DNA of 64,000 bases from DATFDN01 sp035685165 (lineage in GTDB: Bacteria; Pseudomonadota; Alphaproteobacteria; Acetobacterales; Acetobacteraceae): contig DASRBI010000017.1 in the NCBI GenBank assembly GCA_035685165.1, positions 62,001 through 126,000 on the forward strand, written 5' to 3'. The position numbers and the translations under genes were made by a program. The first letter of the stretch is position 1. Each line of letters opens with the position of its first letter. Shown here one piece after another: positions 1-8,038 of the stretch. The notes beneath the pieces are model-generated. The model had not been told where the DNA came from. It did not search any database and worked only from the letters and a program-made list of their open reading frames with translations.

Positions 1-56
1 ATCGCTGACCAAATTCGCCTGCCTATCTTCTAGGCAACTGCGAACCGCCCTGGCGC

Positions 57-92
57 TTGACCCGACCAGGTTAATTCGATATTTTCGGAATC
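57..92 (+). promoter_or_regulatory. predicted arsR promoter and operator
   Basis: A -35-like TTGACC (57-62) and a -10-like TATTTT (80-85) are separated by exactly 17 bases. This places the transcription start at about 92-93, on the GTG of arsR. An imperfect dyad (ATTCG at 74-78, CGGAAT at 86-91) overlaps the -10 box, where an ArsR repressor would be expected to bind. The boxes are visible in the sequence; their use as promoter and operator is inferred. Confidence 0.45.
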
Positions 93-449
93 GTGGAAAA
101 ATCAGCCGCCCTCGCAGCCCTTGGCGCACTCGCGCAGGAGACGCGCCTCGACCTCTACCGGCTGCTCGTCCAGGCGGGCCCCGACGGCATGGCGGCCGGG
201 CGGATCGCGGAGCGGCTCGGCCTGCCGCCGCCGACCCTCGCCTTCCACCTCAAGGAACTGAAGCTTGCCGGCCTCGTGCGCTGCACGCGCCATGGCAGGT
301 CGCTGATCTACGCCGTCGAGTATCCCGCCATGAACGCCCTGCTGCTTTACCTGACCGAGAACTGCTGCGGCCGCGGCGCGGGTGCGTGCCTGCCGGTCGG
401 CGAACCCGCCGTCCCTCCAGCCGCGCCGCACGCCAGAAGGAGCGCCTGA
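93..449 (+). CDS. arsR: ArsR-family metalloregulatory repressor
   Basis: A 118-residue winged-helix repressor that should release DNA on binding arsenite and so derepress the operon it heads. The helix-turn-helix lies at about residues 36-60 (AERLGLPPPTLAFHLKELK), as usual for ArsR/SmtB proteins. The As(III) site is probably the C-terminal cysteine cluster TENCCGRGAGAC rather than the alpha-3 CVC motif of E. coli ArsR, which is absent. The start is GTG with no recognisable Shine-Dalgarno, and the promoter geometry suggests a leaderless message. arsM begins three bases after the stop. Family assignment is firm; the metal specificity is inferred from the operon. Confidence 0.93.
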   Translation: MEKSAALAALGALAQETRLDLYRLLVQAGPDGMAAGRIAERLGLPPPTLAFHLKELKLAGLVRCTRHGRSLIYAVEYPAMNALLLYLTENCCGRGAGACLPVGEPAVPPAAPHARRSA

Positions 450-452
450 GCA

Positions 453-1277
453 ATGTCCGACCAGACCTTCGGAACAGATGAAATCAAGCAGATGGTGCGC
501 GCCCGCTATGGCGGCATTGCCGCCGGCACGCTGCCCGATTGCGGCGCCCCTCAGGCCGAGGTTGCGTGCTGCGCGCCCGCTGCCGGCGCGGACGCCAAGG
601 CGCGCGAGATGGGCTATTCGGCCGAGGAGCTCTCGGCGGTGCCCGAAGGCGCCAATCTTGGTCTCGGCTGCGGCAATCCGCAGGCGATCGCCGCCCTCAA
701 GCCAGGCGAGACTGTGGTCGATCTCGGCAGCGGCGCCGGCTTCGACTGTCTGCTCGCCGCGCGCCAGGTGGGCGCCGCGGGGTACGTGATCGGCATCGAT
801 ATGACGCACGAAATGCTGGCAAAGGCCCGCGCCAATGCCACCCGCGTTGGCGCCGCCAATGTCGAATTCCGGCTCGGCGAGATCGAGCACCTGCCGGTCG
901 CTGACAACACCGCCGACGTGATTCTGTCGAATTGCGTCATCAACCTCGTGCCGGACAAGGCGCAGGTGTTCCGCGAGGCGTTCCGCGTGCTCAAGCCGGG
1001 CGGACGGCTCGCCATCTCCGACGTGGTGAACACACGCAGGCTGACCGCCGAACTCGCCGCCGACCGCGCGCTCGTCTGCGGCTGCGTGGCCGGTGCGGCG
1101 CCGGTACGCGATATCGAGGCATGGCTGCGCGCGGCGGGTTTCGCCGCCGTGCGCGTCACCGTCAGAAACGAAAGCCGCGAGCTGGTGGCGAGCTGGGCGC
1201 CAGGCCGCGGCATCGAAAACTATGTCGCTGCCGCCGTGATCGAGGCGCGCAAGCCTGCCGCCGGCTGCTGCGGATGA
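453..1277 (+). CDS. arsM: arsenite S-adenosylmethionine methyltransferase
   Basis: A 274-residue class I SAM methyltransferase that methylates trivalent arsenic in the cytoplasm to forms that may be volatile. The SAM-binding motif I is VVDLGSGAGFDCLLAAR, with the acidic GIDMTHEML strand after it. Cysteines placed as in ArsM enzymes are seen in GLGCGNP, LSNCVINL and VCGCVAGA, and the protein ends in a CCG tail. The PDCG and VACC cysteines near the N terminus match the usual extra thiols. It lies between arsR and arsC, and its TGA overlaps the arsC start in ATGA, so translation is probably coupled. The assignment is strong. Confidence 0.93.
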   Translation: MSDQTFGTDEIKQMVRARYGGIAAGTLPDCGAPQAEVACCAPAAGADAKAREMGYSAEELSAVPEGANLGLGCGNPQAIAALKPGETVVDLGSGAGFDCLLAARQVGAAGYVIGIDMTHEMLAKARANATRVGAANVEFRLGEIEHLPVADNTADVILSNCVINLVPDKAQVFREAFRVLKPGGRLAISDVVNTRRLTAELAADRALVCGCVAGAAPVRDIEAWLRAAGFAAVRVTVRNESRELVASWAPGRGIENYVAAAVIEARKPAAGCCG

Positions 1278-1792
1278 GCGCGCGTCCCTGCAACGTCCTC
1301 TTTCTCTGCACCGGCAACTCGGCCCGCAGTATCATGGCCGAGTGTCTGCTGCGCGAGCTGGGCCAGGGGCAGTTCCAAGCGTTCAGCGCCGGCAGCTTCC
1401 CTAAGGGCACGGTGCATCCGTGTGCGCTCGCGCTGCTGCGTGAACAGGGATTGCCCACCGAGAACCTGCGCTCGAAATCTTGGGACGAGTTCGCCCGCTC
1501 CGGCGCGCCGGCGATGGACTTCGTGTTCACCGTCTGCGATCAGGCAGCGGGCGAGGTTTGCCCCGCTTGGCCGGGTCATCCCGTCACCGCGCATTGGGGC
1601 ATCCCCGATCCCGCCGCCGTCGATGGCGGCCCAGCGGAGCAGATGCTCGCCTTCCGCGCCGCGTTCCAGATGCTGGAGCAACGCATCAAGCTCTTTCTCG
1701 CGCTGCCGCTCGCGGCACGCGACCGCATCGCAATCCAGCGCGAGGTGGATGCGATCGGACGCCTAAACGCGACCGAGGAGGGCGCTGCGTGA
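1274..1792 (+). CDS. arsC: arsenate reductase, low-molecular-weight phosphatase type
   Basis: A 172-residue cytoplasmic enzyme that reduces arsenate to arsenite for export by the next gene product. The catalytic P-loop CTGNSAR is at residues 12-18. A second pair of cysteines in VCDQAAGEVCPAWPG fits the thiol cascade of thioredoxin-coupled ArsC enzymes, and the HWGIPDPA block is characteristic of the family. The ATG was chosen because it overlaps the arsM stop (ATGA) and gives the normal family length; the open frame continues upstream without homology. It overlaps the acr3 GTG start in the same way. Confidence 0.93.
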   Translation: MSARPCNVLFLCTGNSARSIMAECLLRELGQGQFQAFSAGSFPKGTVHPCALALLREQGLPTENLRSKSWDEFARSGAPAMDFVFTVCDQAAGEVCPAWPGHPVTAHWGIPDPAAVDGGPAEQMLAFRAAFQMLEQRIKLFLALPLAARDRIAIQREVDAIGRLNATEEGAA

Positions 1793-2874
1793 ACGAGGCT
1801 GTCATCGCCGCCGGCCATGAGGCCGCGCCCCGGTCCGCGCTGGGCTGGTTCGAGCGTTTCCTGACGCTTTGGGTCGCGCTCTGCATCGTCGCCGGGATCG
1901 CACTCGGGCAGGTGATGCCGGGCCTGTTTCACCTGATCGGCAATGCCACCGTCGCGCAGGTCAATCTGCCGGTCGCTTTTCTCGTCTGGCTGATGATCGT
2001 GCCGATGCTGCTGAAGATTGACCCGCTCGCGCTCGGCGAGGTGGGCCGGCACTGGCGTGGGATCGCCGTCACGGTCGCGGTCAACTGGCTCGTCAAGCCG
2101 TTCTCGATGGCACTGCTGGCCTGGATTTTCATCGCGCATCTGTTCCGCTCTTGGCTGCCGGCCGATCAGTTGGGCAGCTACACCGCCGGCCTCATCCTGC
2201 TCGCCGCGGCGCCCTGCACCGCGATGGTGTTTGTCTGGTTGAGCCTTGTGGATGGCGAACCGCACTTTACACTCAGCCAGGTGGCACTGAACGATACCAT
2301 CATGGTGGTCGCGTTCGCGCCGACCGTCGGCGTGCTGCTCGGTCTCTCGTCGATATCCGTGCCCTGGAACACACTGCTGCTTTCGGTCGGCCTCTACATA
2401 GTCGTGCCGGTGATGGCGGCGCAGCTCTGGCGGCGCGCGTTGCTCGCGAAGGGCGGGCAGGCGGCGCTGGCACGGCGGCTGCGCGCGCTCGCGCCACTTT
2501 CGCTTACGGCCCTACTGCTGACGCTCGTGCTGCTGTTCGGCCTGCAAGGCCGGCAGATTACGCGCCAGCCCGCGGTAATCGCCATGCTAGCCGCGCCCAT
2601 CCTGCTGCAAGTCTATTTCAATGCGGGTCTCGCGTACTGGCTGAATCGCCGCCTCGGCGTGGCGTGGTGCGTTGCCGGCCCCTCAGCGTTGATCGGCGCC
2701 AGCAATTTCTTCGAGCTCGCTGTCGCCACCGCGATCGCGCTGTTCGGTTTCCAGTCAGGCGCGGCACTCGCGACCGTAGTGGGCGTGCTGGTGGAGGTGC
2801 CGGTCATGCTTTCGGTCGTTGCGTTCGTGCGCCGGTCACGATCTTGGTACGGGGCCGCCATGGCGAGCGGTTGA
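1789..2874 (+). CDS. acr3: ACR3-family arsenite efflux permease
   Basis: A 361-residue inner-membrane protein with about ten hydrophobic helices, expected to expel arsenite using the proton-motive force. The conserved metalloid-site cysteine lies in LAAAPCTAMVFVW, and the LNDTIMVVAFAP and IGASNFFELAVATAIALFG blocks are typical of ACR3 rather than of E. coli-type ArsB. No ArsA ATPase is present, so export is probably secondary. The GTG start overlaps the arsC stop (GTGA), completing a four-gene translationally coupled operon. The C terminus ends normally and the next genes run on the other strand. Confidence 0.92.
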   Translation: MNEAVIAAGHEAAPRSALGWFERFLTLWVALCIVAGIALGQVMPGLFHLIGNATVAQVNLPVAFLVWLMIVPMLLKIDPLALGEVGRHWRGIAVTVAVNWLVKPFSMALLAWIFIAHLFRSWLPADQLGSYTAGLILLAAAPCTAMVFVWLSLVDGEPHFTLSQVALNDTIMVVAFAPTVGVLLGLSSISVPWNTLLLSVGLYIVVPVMAAQLWRRALLAKGGQAALARRLRALAPLSLTALLLTLVLLFGLQGRQITRQPAVIAMLAAPILLQVYFNAGLAYWLNRRLGVAWCVAGPSALIGASNFFELAVATAIALFGFQSGAALATVVGVLVEVPVMLSVVAFVRRSRSWYGAAMASG

Positions 2875-2907
2875 GCTCGCTGCCGTGTCGCAGGCGGCGT
2901 CGCCCGG

Positions 2908-3219
2908 TCAGCGACTCATCGACCGTCTGCCGCGCATCCGTTCACTCCCTCTCTTCGCCCCGGCGCCGCCGCGCTCTGCCCGCAACGACCCGTTCCCGCT
3001 TGCCGCATCGCGTTTGCGTTGGTCGGCGTAGAGCAGCAGCCCGCCGCCTGAAGCGATCACCAATGCGCCGAGCGCGTCCGCGAAGGCGAATTCGGACGGT
3101 CGTCGGAAGCGGCGGCGGCGGCGCGGCGTCGCCGTGACGATTGTGGCCGCGACGCTCGTGTGGCGCGCGGGTAGCGCCGGCGCCTTGGTTTCCAGCAGCG
3201 CGGACCGCGCGTAAGGCAT
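2908..3219 (-). CDS. hypothetical small membrane-associated protein
   Basis: A 103-residue protein I do not recognise. It has one probable membrane segment at about residues 48-65 (ALGALVIASGGGLLLYAD), flanked by very arginine-rich stretches. A strong ribosome binding site (AGGAGG) lies seven bases before the ATG, only ten bases downstream of the stop of the gene at 3229-3660, so the two probably form a unit. It converges on acr3, with about 30 bases between the stops. The high arginine content could also come from a chance frame in GC-rich DNA; the ribosome binding site and spacing argue for a gene. Confidence 0.45.
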   Translation of the reverse strand: MPYARSALLETKAPALPARHTSVAATIVTATPRRRRRFRRPSEFAFADALGALVIASGGGLLLYADQRKRDAASGNGSLRAERGGAGAKRGSERMRGRRSMSR

Positions 3220-3228
3220 CGCCTCCTC

Positions 3229-3660
3229 CTATGTCAGGAGCCCTGCCGAGGCGGCGATCAGCAACGCCTTTGCACCCCGCGCGAACCAATGGTCCGGGAG
3301 CGGGCACAGCATGAGGCGTACGATCACCGCGCTGAGCAGCGCGGCGGTGGCGTAGGCCCAGGGCGCTGCCGCCTCTGCGCCGCGGACATGTCCGCAAGCG
3401 CCGGCGCACATCGCCGCGAAACCGAAACCCGCAACGCGCGAAATGCTCGCCGCCGCGAGCACGACCATCAGCGCCGGCAGCGAGGCTGACGAAACGGCCG
3501 CGAGCGGCAGCAGTGCCGCAACCCCCAGGGTCGCCGCCGCGCCGGCCGCCAGCAACGCCGCGCCGGTGTCCTCGGTCAGCGGCGGGAGCGCCACCGTCCT
3601 GCGCCGCTGGCGCCAGCCAGGTCGCGCCACCCGCAGGGACCCGACGGGAATTGTTGTCAT
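3229..3660 (-). CDS. hypothetical polytopic membrane protein, possible TSUP remnant
   Basis: A 143-residue protein with about four hydrophobic segments after a basic N terminus. The start ATG at 3660 has AAGGAG nine bases upstream; the frame stays open further 5' without homology. The segment ISRVAGFGFAAMCAGA loosely resembles the first repeat motif of TauE/SafE (TSUP) anion exporters. At 143 residues it is far shorter than the usual 250 or so, so it may be an internally deleted relative. It is first of a probable two-gene unit with 2908-3219 and is divergent from the AEC transporter gene. Function unknown. Confidence 0.55.
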   Translation of the reverse strand: MTTIPVGSLRVARPGWRQRRRTVALPPLTEDTGAALLAAGAAATLGVAALLPLAAVSSASLPALMVVLAAASISRVAGFGFAAMCAGACGHVRGAEAAAPWAYATAALLSAVIVRLMLCPLPDHWFARGAKALLIAASAGLLT

Positions 3661-3856
3661 CGGCACGAACTCCTTCGGAACACGAGCTGCCCTAAATGCC
3701 GCGCCGTCAGTCGGGCGTGAGCCGCGCGGCGCGATCCGGCTCACGCACGCTTCACGGCGTCACCCGGGCTCGATCCCGCCGTCCCGAAAGCCTCACGCGC
3801 GCCTCACGTCCCGCGGGCCAGGTTCAGCGCGACACAAGCAAACCGGAGGGGCGAAC

Positions 3857-4762
3857 ATGCAAAACATCACGCTGCTGATCCTGTGTCTGCTGATCGGCGT
3901 AGCCCTGCGGCGGTTTGCGAGGGTGCCGGAGAATGCCCATCTGGCGCTCAATGGTTTCATCATCAACGTGGCGTTTCCCGCCCTGGTCTTGACGCAAGTG
4001 CATGATCTGCACCTCTCCCGCAGCCTCGCCTTCCCGGTGCTGATGCCGTGGCTGCTCTTCGCGACCGGCGCCGGGGCGTTCTGGCTGCTCGCGCGTTACT
4101 TTCAGCTCTCGGCCCCACAAACCGGCGCCCTGATGCTGACAGGCGGGCTCGGCAATACTTCGTTCATGGGCCTGCCGATGCTCGAAGCGTTCTATGGCAG
4201 CCGCGAGGTTGCAACCGGCATCCTGATCGACACGCTTGGCACCTATCTCGTGCTGAGCACGCTCGGAATCACGGTTGCCAGCGTCTATTCCCACGGCGCC
4301 ACCGACCTGAGGAGCGTGATCCGTCGCGTCATCACCTTCCCGCCGCTTATCGCGGTTCTGGCCGCGGCGGTGCTCATGAACGTGCAATATCCGCCGCTAG
4401 TGACGCAGGTGCTCGCGCGACTCGGCGCCACGCTGGCCCCGCTGGCATTGGTTTCGATCGGCTTACAAATCCGCGCCAGCGCGTGGCGCGGCAATCGTGC
4501 GGCGCTCGCCGTGGGGCTGGGCTACAAGCTGCTGGTCGCGCCCGCGGCGATCGCGCTGCTCTATGTCGGCTTGCTGCAAATGAGCGGCACGCACGTGCGT
4601 GCGACGGTGCTGGAAGCGGGCATGGGGCCGCAGATCGGCGCGGCGATCGTCGCCAGCCAATACGGGCTTGCGCCCGAACTCGTCACCCTGATGGTCGGCG
4701 TCGGCACGCTGCTCGCGTTCCTCACGCTGCCCTGCTGGTGGGCATTGCTGTCGATTGCTTAG
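3857..4762 (+). CDS. AEC-family transporter (auxin efflux carrier type)
   Basis: A 301-residue integral membrane protein with about ten helices in two repeats. It belongs to the auxin-efflux-carrier (Mem_trans) family, whose bacterial members export small carboxylates such as malate or malonate. Family features seen are the N-terminal ALNGFIINVAFPALVL block, the FMGLPMLEAFYG segment and the C-terminal GPQIGAAIVASQYGL repeat. A good ribosome binding site (GGAGGGG) precedes the ATG by six bases; the in-frame extension upstream has no homology. It is a single gene followed by a palindrome that probably ends transcription. The substrate cannot be read from sequence. Confidence 0.85.
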   Translation: MQNITLLILCLLIGVALRRFARVPENAHLALNGFIINVAFPALVLTQVHDLHLSRSLAFPVLMPWLLFATGAGAFWLLARYFQLSAPQTGALMLTGGLGNTSFMGLPMLEAFYGSREVATGILIDTLGTYLVLSTLGITVASVYSHGATDLRSVIRRVITFPPLIAVLAAAVLMNVQYPPLVTQVLARLGATLAPLALVSIGLQIRASAWRGNRAALAVGLGYKLLVAPAAIALLYVGLLQMSGTHVRATVLEAGMGPQIGAAIVASQYGLAPELVTLMVGVGTLLAFLTLPCWWALLSIA

Positions 4763-4776
4763 GCCGAGGCAGGACG

Positions 4777-4798
4777 CGGGCGGGCGCGCGCCCGCCCG
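4777..4798. terminator. perfect 22-base GC palindrome between convergent genes
   Basis: CGGGCGGGCGC followed at once by its reverse complement, in the 39 bases between the stops of two convergent genes. The position fits a bidirectional terminator stem. There is no T-run on either side, so it is not a canonical intrinsic terminator. Confidence 0.4.
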
Positions 4799-4801
4799 TG
4801 C

Positions 4802-5344
4802 CTAGCCTTCCGGCCCCGGATAGATCAGCGTGCCGTCCGGCCGCAGGCGAGCGGCCGGCGTCATCGCCGCGGGTTCGATCTCGCTCGGGCCCAGAATGTG
4901 CAACACCGTCGCGCCCCGCGCGAGGAGGTAATCGGCGATGATGCGTCGGTGGCATCGCCACCATAGCGCCTCCGCGCACATGACGGCGCAGGCGTGCTCC
5001 CGTCCGCGCTCCCAAAGTTCATCGAGGCCGTCGGCGAAGGCGGGGCCGGTCGCGTAGTCAGCGTAGTTGCGGAAGGTCGCATTCCGCCAGAACATGTTCG
5101 CGGAAGCAGCGGCGCCCTTCGGCCGCCCGCGCCAGCCGCCGAGTTGGGCGAAGTGGCGATAACCGATCGCTAGCGGAGCGAGCGCGCCAGATAACGTATC
5201 GGCATTGAACTGAGGGTTGGTTCGCGAGCGGGGAACCGTCCTCACGTCGGCGACGCAATCGGCCCCTGCCGCTTTCAGCAGGCCAGCAAGCTCGGCGACG
5301 GTACGCGTCGAGTGTCCGATCGTGAAGAATGTCCGCTGCGCCAT
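4802..5344 (-). CDS. DUF488 family protein
   Basis: A 180-residue cytoplasmic protein of the DUF488 family, of unknown biochemical function. Family blocks are present: FTIGHST at residues 7-13, ADVRTVPRSRTNPQF, and the C-terminal CAVMCAEALWWRCHRRIIADYL with its conserved Cys-His residues. The start is the ATG giving MAQRTFF; the longer open frame upstream is arginine-rich and non-homologous. It lies 25 bases downstream of the M32 carboxypeptidase gene on the same strand and may be cotranscribed with it. It converges on the AEC transporter. Confidence 0.85.
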   Translation of the reverse strand: MAQRTFFTIGHSTRTVAELAGLLKAAGADCVADVRTVPRSRTNPQFNADTLSGALAPLAIGYRHFAQLGGWRGRPKGAAASANMFWRNATFRNYADYATGPAFADGLDELWERGREHACAVMCAEALWWRCHRRIIADYLLARGATVLHILGPSEIEPAAMTPAARLRPDGTLIYPGPEG

Positions 5345-5369
5345 TCGACGCCGTTGCTCGTGTCTGCAC

Positions 5370-6860
5370 CTATGAGTGCAGATACCGCGCCCTGATATGC
5401 GCCTCGAAATCCGACGGGTCGAGCGGCTTGCCGGTTGCCGCGCGCAGCAGTTCATTGAAGCCGAGCCGGTTGCCCTGGGCGTGCACGTTCGTCCGCAGCC
5501 AGCCGAGCAGCGGCGCGAGATCGCCGTGCCGGAGCGTCGCGTCGAGCTCCGGCACGCTCCGCCGCGCCGCCGCCATCAGCTGTGCCGCCGCCATCGCGCC
5601 CAGCGTGTAGCTCGGGAAATAGCCGAACGCGCCGTCGTACCAGTGAATATCCTGCAGGCAGCCGCGCGAATCGTCGGGCGGCGTGATGCCGAGCAGCTTC
5701 GCCATCGCCTCGTTCCACGCCCCGGGAAGGTCGGCGACCGCGAGATCGCCGGCAACCAACGCCTGTTCCAATCGGAACCGCAGGATTACGTGCGCCGGAT
5801 AGGTGAGTTCGTCGGCATCGACGCGGATGAACCCGCGCGCGACGTGCCGCCAGAGCCGCGCGAGGTTCTCCGCACGATAGGGCAGGGGATCGCCGCCAAA
5901 CGCTTCGTGCAGCTCCCTGCCGAGCCAGCCGAGAAAGGCATCGGAGCGGCAGGCTTGCATCTCCACGATCAAGGACTGGCTCTCGTGCGCCGCCATGCCC
6001 GCCGCCTGCCCGACCGGCTGGCGCGCAAAGCGCTCGGGCAGGCCGCGTTCGTAGAGCGCATGGCCGGTCTCGTGCAGCACGGCGAGCACCGACGAGGCCA
6101 TGTCGGTCTCGTCGTAGCGCGTCGTGATCCGTACATCGGTCGGCGTGCCGCCGGTGAACGGGTGCGTCGAGCGATCAAGCCGCGCATGGGTGAAATCGAG
6201 CCCGAGACGCTCGGCGAGGCGCCGGCACAGCGCCTCTTGTGCGGCGATCGGAAACGGGCCGGCCGGGCGCATCGCCGTTCCGTGCCGCGCCTGGATCGCC
6301 TCGGCTTCTGGCAGCGCGCGGGCTAGGAACGCCTCGTAGTCGGCGAACACAGGTGCCACGTCGGCGGCGGTAATGCCGCGCTGAAACCCGTCCATCAGCG
6401 CGTCGTAGGGCGCAAGGCCGGTCGCCTCGGCAAGTGCCTCGGCGGTTTCGCGCACCAGCCGCACGACCTCTTCAAGATGCGGGCGCACCAGCGCGAATTG
6501 CGACAGGCGGCGCGCCTCGCGCCATACCTTCTCGCAGGCGGAGTTGGCGCGCGCGCTCGCCTCCACGAGATCGGACGGCAGCGCGCGCGCCCGCTCATAG
6601 GCGCGGCGCATCAGTTCGAGATTGGCTGCGTCCCATCCATTGCCGCAGCCCGCGCGCTCGGCCTCGTCCAGATCACCTGCCACCTCCGGCGCGATCAGCA
6701 TCGTGTGCGCCGCGCCCGCCAGCACCGCGAGCTGCTCGCCGCGCGCCGCTCCGCCGCCCGGCGGCATCATCACCGCCGCGTCCCAGTTTAGCACCGAAGC
6801 GGCTTCGCCCAGGATGGCGATGCGGGAAAAGCGCGCCTTCAGCCGGTCATAGGCGGTCAT
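5370..6860 (-). CDS. M32-family metallocarboxypeptidase
   Basis: A 496-residue zinc carboxypeptidase of the Thermus aquaticus type, predicted to trim C-terminal residues from peptides in the cytoplasm. The HEXXH site is HETGH at 263-267, followed by the HESQS motif that supplies the third zinc ligand, then the DADELTYPAHVILRF block with the family's substrate-binding residues. The HPFTGG and DVRITTRYDE stretches before the zinc site are also diagnostic. Length is normal. The ATG overlaps the SURF1 stop (ATGA), so it is at least translationally linked to the coxC - DUF983 - surf1 group, although no functional connection is known. Confidence 0.93.
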   Translation of the reverse strand: MTAYDRLKARFSRIAILGEAASVLNWDAAVMMPPGGGAARGEQLAVLAGAAHTMLIAPEVAGDLDEAERAGCGNGWDAANLELMRRAYERARALPSDLVEASARANSACEKVWREARRLSQFALVRPHLEEVVRLVRETAEALAEATGLAPYDALMDGFQRGITAADVAPVFADYEAFLARALPEAEAIQARHGTAMRPAGPFPIAAQEALCRRLAERLGLDFTHARLDRSTHPFTGGTPTDVRITTRYDETDMASSVLAVLHETGHALYERGLPERFARQPVGQAAGMAAHESQSLIVEMQACRSDAFLGWLGRELHEAFGGDPLPYRAENLARLWRHVARGFIRVDADELTYPAHVILRFRLEQALVAGDLAVADLPGAWNEAMAKLLGITPPDDSRGCLQDIHWYDGAFGYFPSYTLGAMAAAQLMAAARRSVPELDATLRHGDLAPLLGWLRTNVHAQGNRLGFNELLRAATGKPLDPSDFEAHIRARYLHS

Positions 6861-7534
6861 CGTTCGGCAAGCCTCCCGCGCGCCCAGATCACGAACACCA
6901 CGATCAGCCCGAGCGCGAGGCCGTACCAGGTGATCGCATAGGAGAGATGGTTGTTGGGCGGCCGTGGCAGATGCTGCGCCGGCTCCGGAAACACGCCGAA
7001 CGCCGGTTGCGGCCCGAGCGCCACGAGCACGAACGGCGCCACATGATCAAGGCCGAGCGCGGCTCCGATCCGCGCCGGGTCGAGCGTGAAGAACTGCCGT
7101 TTCGCCGGGTCGTCGGCGGCCCCGAACACCCATGGGTGCTCCGGCGCGCGCGCGTAGCCCGTAATGTCCTGCTCGCCCGCGGGCGGCGGCGGCGGGGTGG
7201 GCGCCCAGCCGCGGTCGATCAGGATCGTTCGCCCGTCATCGGTGCGGAACGGCGCGATCACCTGCCCGCCCATCGCCTGCCCGCCCGGCGCGTCACGCAC
7301 CTCGACGCCGTAAGTCGCTTCCGGGCCGCCGAGGAAATGGCCGCGCACCGCGACCTTCTCGAACGGGCCGGGATCGGCGGGCAGCGGCACCGGCGCGGCG
7401 CGCTCGGCGGCGTCGATCCGCGCCAGGATCGCCCGCTTCCACGCCAGCCGCTCCACCTGCCACGTCCCGAGTGCAAGCAGGATCCCCAGCATGAGGGCGG
7501 TCATGAGGGCCGGGACCAGCACTCTTCCCACCAT
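6857..7534 (-). CDS. SURF1 family cytochrome oxidase biogenesis protein
   Basis: A 225-residue inner-membrane assembly factor that helps haem a insertion into cytochrome c oxidase subunit I. One helix lies at the N terminus (VLVPALMTALMLGILLALG) and one at the C terminus (YGLALGLIVVFVIWARG), with the periplasmic family motifs GTWQVERLAWK, ILIDRGWAP and NNHLSYAITWY between. The ATG at 7534 is preferred. The frame remains open to 7630, but that extension runs through an intergenic repeat of the CTCCGCC/GGCGG type. It sits downstream of coxC and DUF983, the usual context. Confidence 0.9.
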   Translation of the reverse strand: MVGRVLVPALMTALMLGILLALGTWQVERLAWKRAILARIDAAERAAPVPLPADPGPFEKVAVRGHFLGGPEATYGVEVRDAPGGQAMGGQVIAPFRTDDGRTILIDRGWAPTPPPPPAGEQDITGYARAPEHPWVFGAADDPAKRQFFTLDPARIGAALGLDHVAPFVLVALGPQPAFGVFPEPAQHLPRPPNNHLSYAITWYGLALGLIVVFVIWARGRLAER

Positions 7535-7539
7535 GCGCG

Positions 7540-7600
7540 CCGGACCCCTCTCCGCCACTCGGGGGCGGAAAGGCCGGGAGAGGTGGGGGAAACGGCGCCA
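7540..7600. repeat. CTCCGCC-type intergenic inverted repeat
   Basis: An imperfect hairpin (CTCTCCGCC at 7547-7555, GGGCGGAAAG at 7563-7572) followed by GGGAGAGGTGGGG. It belongs to the same family as the elements near 12430, 22005 and 32433. It lies just upstream of the preferred SURF1 start and is probably untranslated. Confidence 0.5.
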
Positions 7601-7666
7601 AAGGGGCCGCAGAGGAACGTCAGCCATCACGCCCAGGGCGCGGAGAGGTAGGCTCCAGCACGGCCC

Positions 7667-8038
7667 TCACAGCCCCATCTCCTTGCGCCGGTTGCGGTAC
7701 TGGAGCGCCACCAGCGCCGCCTTGGCCGGGCGCATCATCAGGACCGCGGCCGGCACCGTGAAGATCGGCCAGATCACCGCATGCACCCAGAGCGGCGGTG
7801 CGGCGGCGATCTCCAGCCAGATCGCCAGCACGACGACGATCGGGCCGAGCACAAAGATCACCCCGAACACCGCCCCGTCGCCCGGATCGGAACGGGAGAG
7901 ATCAAGCCCGCAGACCGGGCAGGCCGGGCGCAGCGTCAGCACGCCGTCGAACAGCCTGCCCTCGCCGCAGCGCGGGCAGCGGCAGCGCAGCGCCACCTCC
8001 CAAACCGGCGGCAGCGCCGCTTCAGGGCGCGGCGACAA
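7667..8038 (-). CDS. DUF983 family membrane protein
   Basis: A protein of about 123 residues with an N-terminal zinc-ribbon-like set of cysteines (CRCPRCGEGRLF and ACPVCGLDL) followed by two membrane helices. This is the DUF983 signature. These genes are nearly always next to coxC or surf1 and are thought to help oxidase assembly, though the role is unproven. The start is uncertain: I give the TTG at 8038, which overlaps the end of coxC by 17 bases. A GTG at 7996, with GGGAG before it, would give a slightly shorter protein that still contains both cysteine pairs. Confidence 0.8.
   Translation of the reverse strand: MSPRPEAALPPVWEVALRCRCPRCGEGRLFDGVLTLRPACPVCGLDLSRSDPGDGAVFGVIFVLGPIVVVLAIWLEIAAAPPLWVHAVIWPIFTVPAAVLMMRPAKAALVALQYRNRRKEMGL

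Noticed and set aside
3443..3856. The long 5' extension of the AEC transporter frame
   Set aside because: It is antisense to the hypothetical membrane protein, lacks hydrophobic or family character, and a good ribosome binding site lies at the internal ATG.
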